Source: Thermoanaerobaculum sp. (GTDB lineage Bacteria; Acidobacteriota; Thermoanaerobaculia; Multivoradales; UBA5704). Taken from it: 62,336 nucleotides of DNA. How positions within the stretch are numbered: the stretch's first letter is position 1; every line of letters starts with the position of its first letter. The position numbers and the translations under genes were made by a program. Below, one piece after another: positions 8,953 to 18,124 of the stretch. The stretch lies in the NCBI GenBank assembly GCA_021154885.1, contig JAJKHS010000069.1:1-62336 (forward strand), read 5' to 3'. A model generated the notes under the pieces. The model searched no databases. It worked only from the letters and a program-made list of their open reading frames with translations, and had not been told where the DNA came from.

Positions 8953-10590
8953 GTGCTCAGCACAATGATGGATTTCCCGCTGACTATCCAGCACATCTTT
9001 CGCCATGGCCGCAGGATCTACGGCAACAGCGAGATCGTCACCTGGACGGGGGCGGAGCCGCGCCGCGCCAGCTTCGCGGCCATCGCCGACCGCGCCGAGC
9101 GCCTCGCCGCGGCGCTCCAGCGGCTCGGCGTCGGCCCCGGCGACCGCGTGGGCACTCTGCAATGGAACAACCAGGAGCACGTCGAGGCCTACCTGGCCGT
9201 GCCGGGCATGGGGGCCGTACTGCACACACTCAACCTGCGGCTGTTTCCCGACCAACTCGCCTACGTCATGAACCACGGCGAGGACAAGGTCGTGATCGTG
9301 GACGACTCGCTGATCCCGGTTCTCGCGCGCGTCCGAGACCGGCTGACGACCGTCGAATGGATCGTCGTGGCCGGGTCCGGCGATGCATCTGCGCTCGGCG
9401 ACGGCGTAGACCGCGTGCTGCGGTATGAGGAGCTGATCGGCGCTGAAACACCCGGGTTCGCCTGGCCTGAGCTGGACGAACGCGCCGCCGCCGCGATGTG
9501 CTACACGACCGGCACCACGGGCGATCCGAAGGGCGTCGTCTACTCGCACCGCTCGATTTTCCTGCACACGCTCGGGGTGGGTCAGCCCGCGGCCGTGCCA
9601 TTGACGGAAAGGGATCGCGTGCTGGCGATCGTGCCCATGTTCCACGCGCTGTCGTGGGGTCTGCCCTATCTCGGCTGGTCGTGCGGCGCGGACTTCGTGA
9701 TGCCCGGCCCCTTCCTCCAAGGGGAACCGCTGGCCCGGATGATCGCGGCCGAGCGGGTGACGTACGCGGCGGGCGTGCCGACGATCCTGAACGACCTGCT
9801 GCGCTACGCGGAGCGGCACGCGACCGATCTCTCCTCGCTGCGGATGGTCATGGGCGGCGGCGCGGCCGTGCCCCGCGCGCTCATCGAGCGGTTTCACGAG
9901 AAGACCGGCGTCTGGATCGCCCAGGGCTGGGGCATGACCGAGACGTCGCCGGTCGCCGCGCTGGCGTGGCCGCCACGCGGCACCCGGGAAGGGGAGCAGG
10001 CGGAGTGGTGCGCGAAGACGGGACGGGCCTTCACCGGCGTCGAGATGCGCATCGTCGACGACGCCGGCGACGAGCTACCCTGGGACGGCAAGGCCATCGG
10101 CGAGATCGAGGTGCGCGGCCCCTGGGTCACCGGCTCGTACTACAAGAACCCGGCGCCGGAGCGATTCCACGACGGCTGGCTGCGCACCGGCGATGTGGGC
10201 TGCGTCGATCCTCTCGGTTTCATCCAGATCACCGATCGCGCGAAGGACGTCATCAAATCCGGCGGCGAATGGATCTCGTCGGTCGAGCTCGAAAACCATC
10301 TCATGGGTCATCCCGACGTCACCGAGGCGGCGGTCATCGGCGTGCCCGATGCCACCTGGGACGAGCGTCCCCTCGCCTGCGTGGTGCTCAAGGAGGGGGC
10401 CGAGAGAGACGCCGGGGCCCTGCGCCGCTTCCTGTGCGACAAGGTCGCGGGGTGGTGGCTGCCCGAGCGGTGGACGTTCATCCCGGAGATTCCGCGAACG
10501 TCGGTGGGCAAGTTCGATAAAAAGGTTTTGCGGGCGCGGTATGCGGATGGGGAGCTGGTGGTGGTCGAGCTGGAAGGCGCGAAGCGCTGA
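8953..10590 (+). CDS. long/medium-chain acyl-CoA synthetase
   Basis: A 545-residue AMP-forming ligase. The P-loop-like A3 motif is [24 protein letters not shown] is the A5 region, [10 protein letters not shown] the hinge, and [15 protein letters not shown] the A8 region. The catalytic Lys near the end is in [10 protein letters not shown]. It activates a carboxylic acid, probably a fatty acid, through an acyl-adenylate to acyl-CoA. The start is GTG 8953, preceded by GGGAGG at eight bases; ATG 8965 is an alternative. It fits the other fatty-acid genes in the window (acyl-CoA dehydrogenase, enoyl-CoA hydratase), although they are not in one operon. Confidence 0.88.
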   Translation: MLSTMMDFPLTIQHIFRHGRRIYGNSEIVTWTGAEPRRASFAAIADRAERLAAALQRLGVGPGDRVGTLQWNNQEHVEAYLAVPGMGAVLHTLNLRLFPDQLAYVMNHGEDKVVIVDDSLIPVLARVRDRLTTVEWIVVAGSGDASALGDGVDRVLRYEELIGAETPGFAWPELDERAAAAMCYTTGTTGDPKGVVYSHRSIFLHTLGVGQPAAVPLTERDRVLAIVPMFHALSWGLPYLGWSCGADFVMPGPFLQGEPLARMIAAERVTYAAGVPTILNDLLRYAERHATDLSSLRMVMGGGAAVPRALIERFHEKTGVWIAQGWGMTETSPVAALAWPPRGTREGEQAEWCAKTGRAFTGVEMRIVDDAGDELPWDGKAIGEIEVRGPWVTGSYYKNPAPERFHDGWLRTGDVGCVDPLGFIQITDRAKDVIKSGGEWISSVELENHLMGHPDVTEAAVIGVPDATWDERPLACVVLKEGAERDAGALRRFLCDKVAGWWLPERWTFIPEIPRTSVGKFDKKVLRARYADGELVVVELEGAKR

Positions 10591-10701
10591 TCCTGTCAAA
10601 GAAGAAGAAACGGCAGGAGAAAAAGCGGAGTAAGCTGCCGGCGGGACGCCGGCGGTCCCAGGGGGGGGCCTGGTCCCGGAGTCCGGAGGAGGATCAACGG
10701 T

Positions 10702-11520
10702 TCATCGCTTCCCCACCACCCGGAACGGATACCCGCCGATCTCGGACGCCGTTCCGTCCGCCTGGATCCCTTCGACTCGCAGCCGATACTCGCCCGACGC
10801 AAAGAAGGTCGCGGGGAAAGTGATCATCAAGGTTTCCAGAGCGTTTGGCTGAAGACCGGCGTGGCGGAACACGGTCGCGCCCGTCCGGGTGAGCGTCACG
10901 CGGTAGCTCGCGAAGCGGGCGCCGGCTCCAGGGTCCACGGCCAGGGCCAGAACGGGGCCGGTGCGGGAGAGGTCGATCGTCGCCGGCGGCTCGCCCGCGC
11001 CGCGGACGGCGGTGAGCAGTACCACTGGAAGGAGGCCCGGAGAGACCCCGGCAGGCTTCGCCTGGGCGAGCTTCGCTTCCAGCTCGCGGCGATTCGCTTC
11101 ACTCTCGGCGAGGCGCTTCTGGAGATCCGCCGCGTCCCGGTCCCGGCTCTGCCAGCGCTCCCGCAGGGAGGTCGTGGTCTGGCGCAGGCTCTTCGATTCC
11201 TCACGGACCCAAAGGACTGGAAGGATACCAAGGACGAAAACGACGAGCAGAGCGGCGAGGGCCAGGCCCCACTGGGCGAGCCGGCCGCGCCGGGCCAGCC
11301 ACGCGAAGAGGCCCAACTGCACCGCCGTCCGCGCGATGAGGGCGTCCTCGGCAACCATGCTCTTGAGGCCGCGCTGGAATCCCCGCGCCAGCTCGAGCTG
11401 CTCGGTGCACTCAGGGCAGGCGACGAAGTGCTCCTCGAAGCGGGCCTCCTCTTCGGGCGGCAGCAGGCCCTGGTGGTAACGCTCGATCAGGCCGTTCTCT
11501 TCGATGTATGCATGGTCCAT
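10702..11520 (-). CDS. anti-sigma factor with zinc-finger-like N-terminus
   Basis: A 272-residue single-pass membrane protein. The N-terminus has EEHFVACPECTEQLELA, a putative zinc-finger anti-sigma domain with a CPEC pair. A membrane helix lies near residues 82-107 (WGLALAALLVVFVLGILPVLWV). It is followed by a coiled coil (about 110-150) and a periplasmic C-terminus with beta-rich, IPT-like sequence. Its start lies right after the stop of the ECF sigma gene, so the two are co-expressed. It probably holds that sigma factor at the membrane. The signal sensed is unknown. Confidence 0.8.
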   Translation of the reverse strand: MDHAYIEENGLIERYHQGLLPPEEEARFEEHFVACPECTEQLELARGFQRGLKSMVAEDALIARTAVQLGLFAWLARRGRLAQWGLALAALLVVFVLGILPVLWVREESKSLRQTTTSLRERWQSRDRDAADLQKRLAESEANRRELEAKLAQAKPAGVSPGLLPVVLLTAVRGAGEPPATIDLSRTGPVLALAVDPGAGARFASYRVTLTRTGATVFRHAGLQPNALETLMITFPATFFASGEYRLRVEGIQADGTASEIGGYPFRVVGKR

Positions 11521-11523
11521 GCG

Positions 11524-12138
11524 TCACCCCGCCCCCCGGAGCATCCACTTCCATAGTGTGATCAGGAGCAGAAGGATCGCACCCCCTGCGAGCGCGGCTC
11601 CTTGCTTGCCGGTCCGCTCCAGGAACAGCTCCTTATAGCGCTGGCGGGCGCGGTGCAGGACGCGGTTGAGCTGCAGACTGGTGAGGCCATGATCGGCGGC
11701 GATGCGGTCCTTGTCCTCCTCGGCGATGTAGAAGCGCAGCAGGATCTCGCGGTCGCGCTCGTTGCCCAGCTCGCGGATGACGCGGCGGACGAGGGCGGCG
11801 TTCTCGCTCTCCAGCAGCGCGCTCAACGGGTTGGCGCTGGGGGCCACGGCCTCCCCGATCGCCTCGCTGTCGGTGTCGGTCTTGCGGCGGGTGGCCTTGC
11901 GGTAGTGCTCGATGGCGAGGCTGCGGGCGATCTGGGCGAGGAAGCCGGGGAGCTTGGCGGGCTCGCGCAGCTCGCCGCGCCGCAGCTTTTCGAGCACGAG
12001 GCGGAAGGTGTCCTGGAACAGGTCCTGGGCCTCGGGCCGGCCGTTGGTGTGGCGGTCGAGGAGCACCGCCACACTGCGGCCGTAGAGCTCGACCACCCGC
12101 TCCTCGGCGCGCCGGTCCCCGGCCTGGATCCTGGCCAC
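11524..12138 (-). CDS. ECF-type sigma-70 factor with C-terminal membrane helix
   Basis: A 204-residue sigma factor. Region 2 is in EAQDLFQDTFRLVLEKLRRG through FLAQIARSLAIEHYRK. Region 4 is RELGNERDREILLRFYIAEEDKDRIAADHGLTSLQLNRVLHRARQRYKEL. After region 4 it ends in QGAALAGGAILLLLITLWKWMLRGAG, a hydrophobic helix followed by basic residues, which is unusual for a sigma factor and suggests membrane anchoring. GTG 12138 is the only standard start in frame; codons upstream look coding (LLASNGTVLDPASELLETL), so a CTG start is possible. It lies in a cluster with the CHAT protein upstream and the anti-sigma factor downstream. Confidence 0.82.
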   Translation of the reverse strand: MARIQAGDRRAEERVVELYGRSVAVLLDRHTNGRPEAQDLFQDTFRLVLEKLRRGELREPAKLPGFLAQIARSLAIEHYRKATRRKTDTDSEAIGEAVAPSANPLSALLESENAALVRRVIRELGNERDREILLRFYIAEEDKDRIAADHGLTSLQLNRVLHRARQRYKELFLERTGKQGAALAGGAILLLLITLWKWMLRGAG

Positions 12139-12203
12139 CAGGGTTTCCAGGAGCTCGCTTGCCGGGTCGAGGACGGTGCCGTTGCTGGCCAGAAGCCGGT
12201 TTC

Positions 12204-12221
12204 CCTGACTTTGAGGTCAGG
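12204..12221. terminator. small inverted repeat at the end of the 153-residue gene
   Basis: CCTGAC and GTCAGG form a 6-bp stem around a 6-base loop and overlap the stop codon of the upstream small gene. There is no T-run. It may be a weak attenuator or a protein-binding site before the sigma gene. Confidence 0.3.
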
Positions 12222-12678
12222 TGGATTCTAGCACGCCTCTCCAGGGCTTCGGCGAGCCGCCGCCCGGCGTGCCGCTCGCACCCCAGACGCCCACCTGGTC
12301 GGGGTCGCCGTAGACGGTGCAGCCGAAGAGGTAGGGATAGGACCCGCGGTCGTCCGCGTCCTGGCGGAAGATCTCCGCCAGCGCGATGTTGATGTTGAGC
12401 TCCTGTCCCTCATGGAGGCCGTGCCATCGGAGCTGCTCGCCGACCAGCGACAGCAGACGATCCGGGGCGCCGGCGAAGATCACCCCGCCCGACTTGTCGA
12501 GCAGCGCGAAGCCCACCTGGACCTCGTAGTCATCGCCGAAGAAGGTAGGCGGCTGAGCGCCGTTCTTGCCCGTGCCGATCTCGACGGAGCTCAGGGCCGC
12601 CAGCGGCTGGCCCAACTGGGTGAGCGGCCCGGTGGCAAAGTTGACCGGCCAGTTGCCAATGAAAGATCCGATGTTCAT
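12217..12678 (-). CDS. 153-residue protein of unknown function in CHAT/sigma cluster
   Basis: ATG 12678 is preceded by AGGAGG at an ideal distance, so this is a real gene. The protein has no signal peptide or membrane helix. It opens MNIGSFIGNWPVNFATGPL and has mixed hydrophobic strands (VQVGFALLDKSGGVIFAGAPDRLLSLVGEQL) and acidic turns (RQDADDRGSYPYLFG). I do not recognise a family. It lies between the secreted TPR-CHAT gene and the ECF sigma gene, all in one direction. It could be a substrate or binding partner of the CHAT protein, but nothing in the sequence proves this. Confidence 0.7.
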   Translation of the reverse strand: MNIGSFIGNWPVNFATGPLTQLGQPLAALSSVEIGTGKNGAQPPTFFGDDYEVQVGFALLDKSGGVIFAGAPDRLLSLVGEQLRWHGLHEGQELNINIALAEIFRQDADDRGSYPYLFGCTVYGDPDQVGVWGASGTPGGGSPKPWRGVLEST

Positions 12679-12744
12679 GTTTGCCTCCTCGTAGCGTCGG
12701 TTCAGTCCGGTAGTGGGGCGGCGAGCCGAAAGATCGCACCCCGT

Positions 12745-15700
12745 TCATTGCCAGTCTCCCTCCAGGACGAAGCCGGCCCAGAAGTAGGGATCGCGCCAGC
12801 GCCGTTGCTGCCGCAGGGAGAGCTGGGCGGCGCGCAGGGCCGCGGCCGGCCGCAGCCGCTCGACCCAGAGGGCGCGATAGAAGCGGGTCATCAGCGCCGC
12901 CGTGGCGAGGTCCTCCACCCGCCACAGGCTGGCCACCACCCGCGGCGCTCCGGCGTAGAGAAAGCCGCGGGTGAGGCCGATCAGCCCCTCGCCCCGCACC
13001 AGTTTGCCCAGCGCCGTGCGGCAGCCGGAGAGCACCACGAGGTCGGCGTCGAGCCGCAGGTTGTAGATGTCGTGAAGATGAAGGAAGCCCGCCTGCGGCT
13101 TACCCGCGCGATCCACCATGGAGAGCGCCAGCCCCGAGAGCGCCGGATGCTCGGCGTCGATGATGCCGTGGGTGGCGAAGTGGACGATGCGGTAGGCGCT
13201 CAGCCGGTCGCTCAGGGCCTCGGACCGGCTGGCGTCGAAGTCGAGGGCCAGGCGGGTGCTGGCGGCCGGCGCCAGGGCCGCGATCGCCTCCGCCTCCTGC
13301 CGGGAGCCCGGAAGACGCTCGAAGATCTCGGATACGGGGCCGTCGTCGCCCCGGGTGCGGGCCGACGGCCGCCGGGCGAGCCGCACGAGCCGCGTGAGGC
13401 GTGGATCGCTGGGATCGAACACGGGATCGGCCAGCACGAGGAGCCGCTTGGGCGCGGGCGGGCGCCGCTCCAGCACCTGGCGCTGGATCGCCAGCGCCGA
13501 GGCCGAGGGGAGGTAGACCACCTCGTGGCGCTCCAGGATCGGGCTGGCGAGGGCGCCGCCGCCCGGCTCCGGCAGGGCCCCGAACGGCACGTATTCGAGG
13601 GCGCCGTCGGGCACCAAGACGAGGCGCTGGCGGTCCAGGCGGTCCGCCACCGGTCCCAGGAGCATGCGACCGAGGGCCTTGCCATGGGCGGCCTGGCGCA
13701 CGCGGCCGGCGGGATCATGGACGCTCAAGCCCTCGTGAAACTGGCGGGCCGCCCCTTCGATGGCGGCGCGGCCCGGCAGCTCGAAGCTCGCGATGGTCTT
13801 CGCGGTCACGGCCCAGAGGACGCTGCGGGCCTCGCCCAGGGAGTAGCTGAGCAGCAGGGTGTCCGCGTCGAGGAGGGCCTGGATCTGCGGCGCGGCGAGC
13901 GGCTGGGGCTGCACCAGAGCGGCGTAGCCGGGGCTGCGCTCGCGGATCTCGGCTTCGACGATGTCGAGATCGCGCAGGATGGCGTCGCGGTCCTCCTCCA
14001 GGGCCGCCCGTTCGTCGGCGTTGGCCGGCCGCTCGCGCAGGGCGCGCTCGGCCTTGGCGCTCAGCCGCCGAAGCAGCGAGGCCCGGCGCTCGAGCAGGTT
14101 GGGATCGGCCCCCTGGTGGACGTCCACCCGGGCTTCGGCGAGCAGCTCGAGGAGGGTGCGTGCCCGTGCTCGCTCGGTGGCCTCCAGCGCCTTGCGGTCG
14201 AAGTCGGCGGCGGGCGCGGCCTCATGGGCCGCCATCAGGAGATCGATCTCCAGCTCGTAGGCGTCGTGGGTAAGGGCCGAGTAGGAGGCGCGCAGGTCCG
14301 GGCTGCCGATGCGCGTGCGCAGCGTCTCGACGAGGGTGAGGGCGGCCTCGGCGTGGGTCCGGGCCTCGGCGGAGCGCCCCAGCCGGCGCTGCGCCCGGGC
14401 CAGACCGAGCTCCGCCTTCACCTCGCCCGCCCGGTAGCCCGTGGAGCGCGCCAGCTCCAGGGCCTGGCTCAGGCTCTCCATCCCCCTGGCAGGCTGACCG
14501 AGCTCGGTGCAGGCCTCCCCGCGGTTGGACAGGGCGTCGGCCTCGGCGGTGAGGGAACCCGTGGCGCCGAGGAGCTCGACCGCGCGATCGAACGCGGCGA
14601 GGGCCGCGGCGGCGTCCCCCAGCGCCAGGGAGGCGCGGCCGAGCTCGGCAAGGGTGAACCCCTCTCCGAAGCGGTCGTTGCCGGCGCGGTAGAGCACCAG
14701 CGCCTGTCGCTCGAAGGCCAGGGCTTCCCGCGGCCGGCCCAGGAAGTTGTTGACCTGGCCCAGAGCGGTCAGCGTGGCGGCCTCCCCCTTGGCATCGCCC
14801 ACTTCGCGCCGCAGCCGCAGGGCCTGCTCGAAGTAGGAGAGCGCCCGCGGACGCTCGCCGAGGCTCTGGTAGACGAGGCCGAGGTTGTGGAGGACGTTCG
14901 CCTGCCAGCGCCGGTCATCGAGGGCGCGGAACACCTCCAGCGCCTGGCCGAAGTGGGCGGTAGCCTCCTGGTAGTTCCCGAGTGTGGAGTGGAGCAGGCC
15001 GATCTGATTCAGGGTCCGCGCCTCCCCCGCCCGGTCCGCCGTGGCGCGCATGCGGGCCAGGGCCTGCTGATAGCGGTCCCGCGCCTGATCCGGCTCGCCG
15101 AGGACATCGTAGACGCGGCCGATGCTGAGCAGTGCCGAGCCCTCCAGGCCCTGAGCCTGCACCTCGTGCAGCACCGGCAACGCCCGGTCGTAGCAGGCAA
15201 GGCCGGCCCGCAGCTCGCCGCGAGAGAGGTCCATCAGGCAGAGATTGCTGAGCGAGACCCCCTCGCCGTAGCGGTCGGCGATCTGGCGCTGGAGGACGAG
15301 GGCCTGCTCGAACGCGGCCTTGCCCTCGGCGCTCTCGCCCAGCAGCCAGTGGTCGAGGCCGATCTCGTTCCAGGTCGCGCCCTCCCACAACCGGTCGCCC
15401 AGGTCCTGCCAGAGCGGGAGCACCTCCTGGCCCCAGGCGAGGGCCGGGCGGGTGTCGTTGACCAGCCGGGAGAGGACCGCCAGGGCGTAGAGCGACCGCG
15501 CCTCCTGCCGGCGGTCCCCCACGGCCCGCCACTCCGCCAGGGCCTGCTGGTGCTCGGCGATGGCCTGGCGCCGGGCCTCGGCTGTGCCCGCCAGGTATCG
15601 CTCCCCCGCCCGGGTCAGGGCCCGCTCGGCGGCGAGGCGGTGAGGATCGGTCGCCGGCGACAGATCGTCGACACGAATTTCATAGCGGCCGGAAGGCGCC

Positions 15701-16044
15701 GCCTTCTCCTGGGCGCGCACCTCGACGCGATAGAGGCCCGCCACCGCCGGCTCCACCAGCACGGTCTCCGGCCCCTGGCGGTCGAGCGGGCTGTCGACGG
15801 CGGCGAGGCGCTTGCCGTCCGGCGCCGAGACCTCCACCACCACGTCGATCCCCCGCTGCTCGACGGTCAGCAGCCAGGGCCGGCCCGCGCTCAGCTCGAC
15901 CTGATGGACCTGGGACTCCCCGGCGGCAAGGTCGCGCTCGACCGGCTCGCCGGGACGAAGCGACGAGGACGGCGCCGCGGCGAGGAGAGCTCCACCGAGG
16001 AGTCCCCAGGCGAGCGGGCGGAAGGGCGGCCGAAGGCGAGGCAT
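12745..16044 (-). CDS. secreted TPR-CHAT domain protein (caspase-like)
   Basis: A 1099-residue protein from ATG 16044, chosen because it begins a signal peptide (PLAWGLLGGALLAAAPSSS); the longer frame is not needed. A beta-rich N-terminal domain (about 25-140) precedes roughly ten tetratricopeptide repeats (NEIGLDHWLLGESAEGKAAFEQAL and similar). The C-terminal CHAT peptidase domain has the His in VHFATHG (about residue 959) and the Cys in LSGCRTALG (about 1008), the caspase-type dyad, followed by FLYAGAPRVVASLWRVED. It is likely a periplasmic or exported protease or scaffold activated through its TPRs. The same-strand ECF/anti-sigma genes downstream suggest stress-linked control. Confidence 0.88.
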   Translation of the reverse strand: MPRLRPPFRPLAWGLLGGALLAAAPSSSLRPGEPVERDLAAGESQVHQVELSAGRPWLLTVEQRGIDVVVEVSAPDGKRLAAVDSPLDRQGPETVLVEPAVAGLYRVEVRAQEKAAPSGRYEIRVDDLSPATDPHRLAAERALTRAGERYLAGTAEARRQAIAEHQQALAEWRAVGDRRQEARSLYALAVLSRLVNDTRPALAWGQEVLPLWQDLGDRLWEGATWNEIGLDHWLLGESAEGKAAFEQALVLQRQIADRYGEGVSLSNLCLMDLSRGELRAGLACYDRALPVLHEVQAQGLEGSALLSIGRVYDVLGEPDQARDRYQQALARMRATADRAGEARTLNQIGLLHSTLGNYQEATAHFGQALEVFRALDDRRWQANVLHNLGLVYQSLGERPRALSYFEQALRLRREVGDAKGEAATLTALGQVNNFLGRPREALAFERQALVLYRAGNDRFGEGFTLAELGRASLALGDAAAALAAFDRAVELLGATGSLTAEADALSNRGEACTELGQPARGMESLSQALELARSTGYRAGEVKAELGLARAQRRLGRSAEARTHAEAALTLVETLRTRIGSPDLRASYSALTHDAYELEIDLLMAAHEAAPAADFDRKALEATERARARTLLELLAEARVDVHQGADPNLLERRASLLRRLSAKAERALRERPANADERAALEEDRDAILRDLDIVEAEIRERSPGYAALVQPQPLAAPQIQALLDADTLLLSYSLGEARSVLWAVTAKTIASFELPGRAAIEGAARQFHEGLSVHDPAGRVRQAAHGKALGRMLLGPVADRLDRQRLVLVPDGALEYVPFGALPEPGGGALASPILERHEVVYLPSASALAIQRQVLERRPPAPKRLLVLADPVFDPSDPRLTRLVRLARRPSARTRGDDGPVSEIFERLPGSRQEAEAIAALAPAASTRLALDFDASRSEALSDRLSAYRIVHFATHGIIDAEHPALSGLALSMVDRAGKPQAGFLHLHDIYNLRLDADLVVLSGCRTALGKLVRGEGLIGLTRGFLYAGAPRVVASLWRVEDLATAALMTRFYRALWVERLRPAAALRAAQLSLRQQRRWRDPYFWAGFVLEGDWQ

Positions 16045-16179
16045 GGGAGGATCGCGAGCGTGACGGGACGCCCGATGATAGCAGGGGCGAGATGAAGGAG
16101 CCGCTGCTGACGCTGGGGGGTTCAGTCCAGCTCGTGCTAGCATGATCGCCGTCAGACGGTTTGCGCCGGAGTTTTCGCC

Positions 16180-16593
16180 ATGACCGCCCATGCCATCACT
16201 CTTCATCTCCCAGAAACTCTCTACCAGCGCTTCCGGCAGCGTGCGAAATGGAGTCACCGCAGCCTGGAAACCGAGCTTCTGGACGCGGTTGCATCCGCAG
16301 TGCCGGCCGAGAGCGAGCTCTCGCCTGAGCTCATCAAGGCCATCGAGGCCCTTGAAGGATTGGCGGATGACGATCTCTGGCGCCTCGCCAGGAAGGCCAT
16401 GTCACGAGAGGCGAGCCAGGAGCTTGAAGCCCTGCACTTCAAGCAACGGAACGAAGGACTGAGCCAAGACGAAGACATTGCTCGCGTGAAGCTCATCCAA
16501 GAGTACGAATGGACGATGTTGATCCGGGCTCAGGCGGCCCGGCTCCTCAAAGACCGCGGGCATGACGTCTCCGGGCTCTTGTCCACCCAGTGA
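16180..16593 (+). CDS. ribbon-helix-helix-type small protein (antitoxin-like)
   Basis: A 137-residue protein opening MTAHAITLHLPETLYQRFRQRAKWSHRSLETELLDAVASAV, which has the strand-helix-helix pattern of Arc/FitA-like DNA-binding antitoxins. A helical C-terminus follows. The stop overlaps the start of the next gene, an HNH nuclease, by four bases (GTGA), so they are translationally coupled. It probably represses the pair's promoter in the 135-base gap shared with the CHAT gene. Whether the pair is a toxin-antitoxin unit or a self-regulated nuclease cannot be decided. Confidence 0.75.
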   Translation: MTAHAITLHLPETLYQRFRQRAKWSHRSLETELLDAVASAVPAESELSPELIKAIEALEGLADDDLWRLARKAMSREASQELEALHFKQRNEGLSQDEDIARVKLIQEYEWTMLIRAQAARLLKDRGHDVSGLLSTQ

Positions 16594-17018
16594 GCTCCGA
16601 CTACATCTCTGTCGAGTTGCGCCGGCGCGTGGCTGAGCAGGCGCGATATCGCTGTGGTTACTGCCTGACCCAGGAAGCTGTGATCGGCAGGTCCATGGAA
16701 TTCGATCATCTGCTTCCACGTTCCCTGGGCGGTCCCACGACGGAGGACAACCTCTGGCTCGCCTGCTCGCTCTGTAACGATCACAAGAGCAACCGTTTTC
16801 TCATCGTTGATCCGGAGACCGGGCTGAGCGTCAGGGTCTTCAATCCACGCCAGCAGGAATGGACGGAACACTTCGCGTGGTCCGAAGGTACGACGCGAAT
16901 CGATGGGAGGACAGCCGTAGGGCGCGCAACGGTGGCGGCACTCCAATTGAACCGGCCAAGCCTCGTTCTGGCGAGAAGGCTCTGGGTGGCCGCAGGCTGG
17001 CATCCGCCGAAAGATTGA
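16590..17018 (+). CDS. HNH endonuclease
   Basis: A 142-residue protein. It carries CGYCLTQEAVIGRSMEFDHLLPRSLGGPTTEDNLWLACSLCNDHKSNR: two zinc-binding CxxC pairs, the catalytic His in FDHLLPRS, and Asn-Leu and NDHKS of the HNH fold. It starts at GTG 16590 within the stop of the RHH gene. The C-terminal part (RRLWVAAGWHPP) is conserved in free-standing HNH proteins. It cuts nucleic acid, probably DNA; the target is unknown. It may be a toxin paired with the upstream protein or a remnant of a mobile nuclease module. Confidence 0.85.
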   Translation: MSSDYISVELRRRVAEQARYRCGYCLTQEAVIGRSMEFDHLLPRSLGGPTTEDNLWLACSLCNDHKSNRFLIVDPETGLSVRVFNPRQQEWTEHFAWSEGTTRIDGRTAVGRATVAALQLNRPSLVLARRLWVAAGWHPPKD

Positions 17019-17023
17019 AATCC

Positions 17024-18052
17024 TCACCCGATCCGCAGCACCTTCGCCCCCCGGATCTGGCGCGCCTTGAGCTCCCGCAGCGCCCGGTTCGCCTCTTCCA
17101 GCGGGTACTCCTGAGTCTCGGGGCGGATGGGGATCTCCGCCGCCAGGGCCAGGAGCTCCCGGACGTCGCTGCGGGCCACGTTGGCGACGCTCTTGATCTC
17201 CTTCTCCAGCCACAGGTCGCGAGGGTAGTCGAGCCGCAGGAGAGCGTCCTTGTCCCTCTCCTCCTTGCGGATGGCGTTGATCACCAGCCGTCCCTCGGGC
17301 TCCAGGTTCCTGAGCGCCTCGACGACCGGCTGCCAGGCCGGCGTGGTGTCGAGGATGGCGGCGAGCTTCTCCGGCGGCTCGTCCATCGCCTCCCCCGCCC
17401 AGACGGCGCCCAGCTCGCGGGCGAATTCGCGCTCGCCCTCGCTCCTGGCGAAGACGTGCACCCGCGAATGCGGGTAGCGGTGGCGCGCCATCTTGAGCAC
17501 CAGGTGGGCCGAGGCGCCAAAGCCGGTGAGGCCCAGGGATTCGCCGTCCCGCAGCCCCGAGAGCTTCAGCGAGCGGTAGCCGATGGCGCCGGCGCAGAGG
17601 AGCGGCGCGGCCTCGACGTCGGAGAAGACCTCCGGGATGGGATGGACGTAGTCCGCCCGCGCGATCATCCTCTCGGCGTAGCCGCCGTCGACGTCACGGC
17701 CCGTGGCCCGGAAATCGGGGCAGAGGTTCTCGTTCCCCTCGCGGCAGAGCTTGCAGTGGCCGCACGACGAATAGATCCAGGCGACGCCGACCCGGTCCCC
17801 CTCGCGCCGGGAGGTCACGCCGGCCCCCAGGGCGTCCACCCGGCCCACCACCTGGTGGCCGAGGACGACGGGGAGCCGGGGCGGCGGCGTGCGCCCCTCG
17901 ATCTCGTCCAGCTCCGTGTGGCAGACGCCGCAGACCGCCACCCGGATGCGGATCTCCCCCGGGCCCGGCACGGGGTCCGGCAGCTCCGCCTGCACGAGCG
18001 GGACTCCGTTCTCCTCGATGGGCCCAAGCGAGCGCAGGATCATGGCCCTCAT
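17024..18052 (-). CDS. zinc-dependent alcohol dehydrogenase
   Basis: A 342-residue MDR-family enzyme. Catalytic zinc ligands are in CGVCHTELD and the GHQVVG segment. The structural zinc site is CGHCKLCREGNENLC. The nucleotide-binding domain follows, but its dinucleotide motif is LGLTGFGASAHLVLK rather than the usual GxGxxG run. It resembles the AdhA/AdhP-type alcohol dehydrogenases that reduce or oxidise short alcohols and aldehydes. ATG 18052 begins the conserved domain; ATG 18043 is also possible. No strong ribosome site is visible. It is convergent with the HNH gene and divergent from the DUF349 gene. Confidence 0.85.
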   Translation of the reverse strand: MRAMILRSLGPIEENGVPLVQAELPDPVPGPGEIRIRVAVCGVCHTELDEIEGRTPPPRLPVVLGHQVVGRVDALGAGVTSRREGDRVGVAWIYSSCGHCKLCREGNENLCPDFRATGRDVDGGYAERMIARADYVHPIPEVFSDVEAAPLLCAGAIGYRSLKLSGLRDGESLGLTGFGASAHLVLKMARHRYPHSRVHVFARSEGEREFARELGAVWAGEAMDEPPEKLAAILDTTPAWQPVVEALRNLEPEGRLVINAIRKEERDKDALLRLDYPRDLWLEKEIKSVANVARSDVRELLALAAEIPIRPETQEYPLEEANRALRELKARQIRGAKVLRIG

Positions 18053-18124
18053 GTCTGGAGGATAATGGAGGGGGGCTCGTGCAGACCAGCGGCGAAAGGG
18101 TATTCTCTCCCTCCGAGGATCAAC

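Noticed and set aside
11200-11245. GTCCTT-like 9-mers in the anti-sigma gene as an inserted repeat
   Set aside because: They fall within a normal membrane-helix coding stretch (VLGILPVLWV) and the frame is intact, so chance or codon bias explains them well enough.
12412-16095. Very long plus-strand open frame opposite the CHAT gene
   Set aside because: It mirrors the codon phase of the real minus-strand gene in GC-rich DNA, and its translation is low-complexity Arg/Gly/Ala/Gln/Leu with no domain. Similar antisense frames over the ThDP enzyme, permease, kinase and metal genes were dropped for the same reason.
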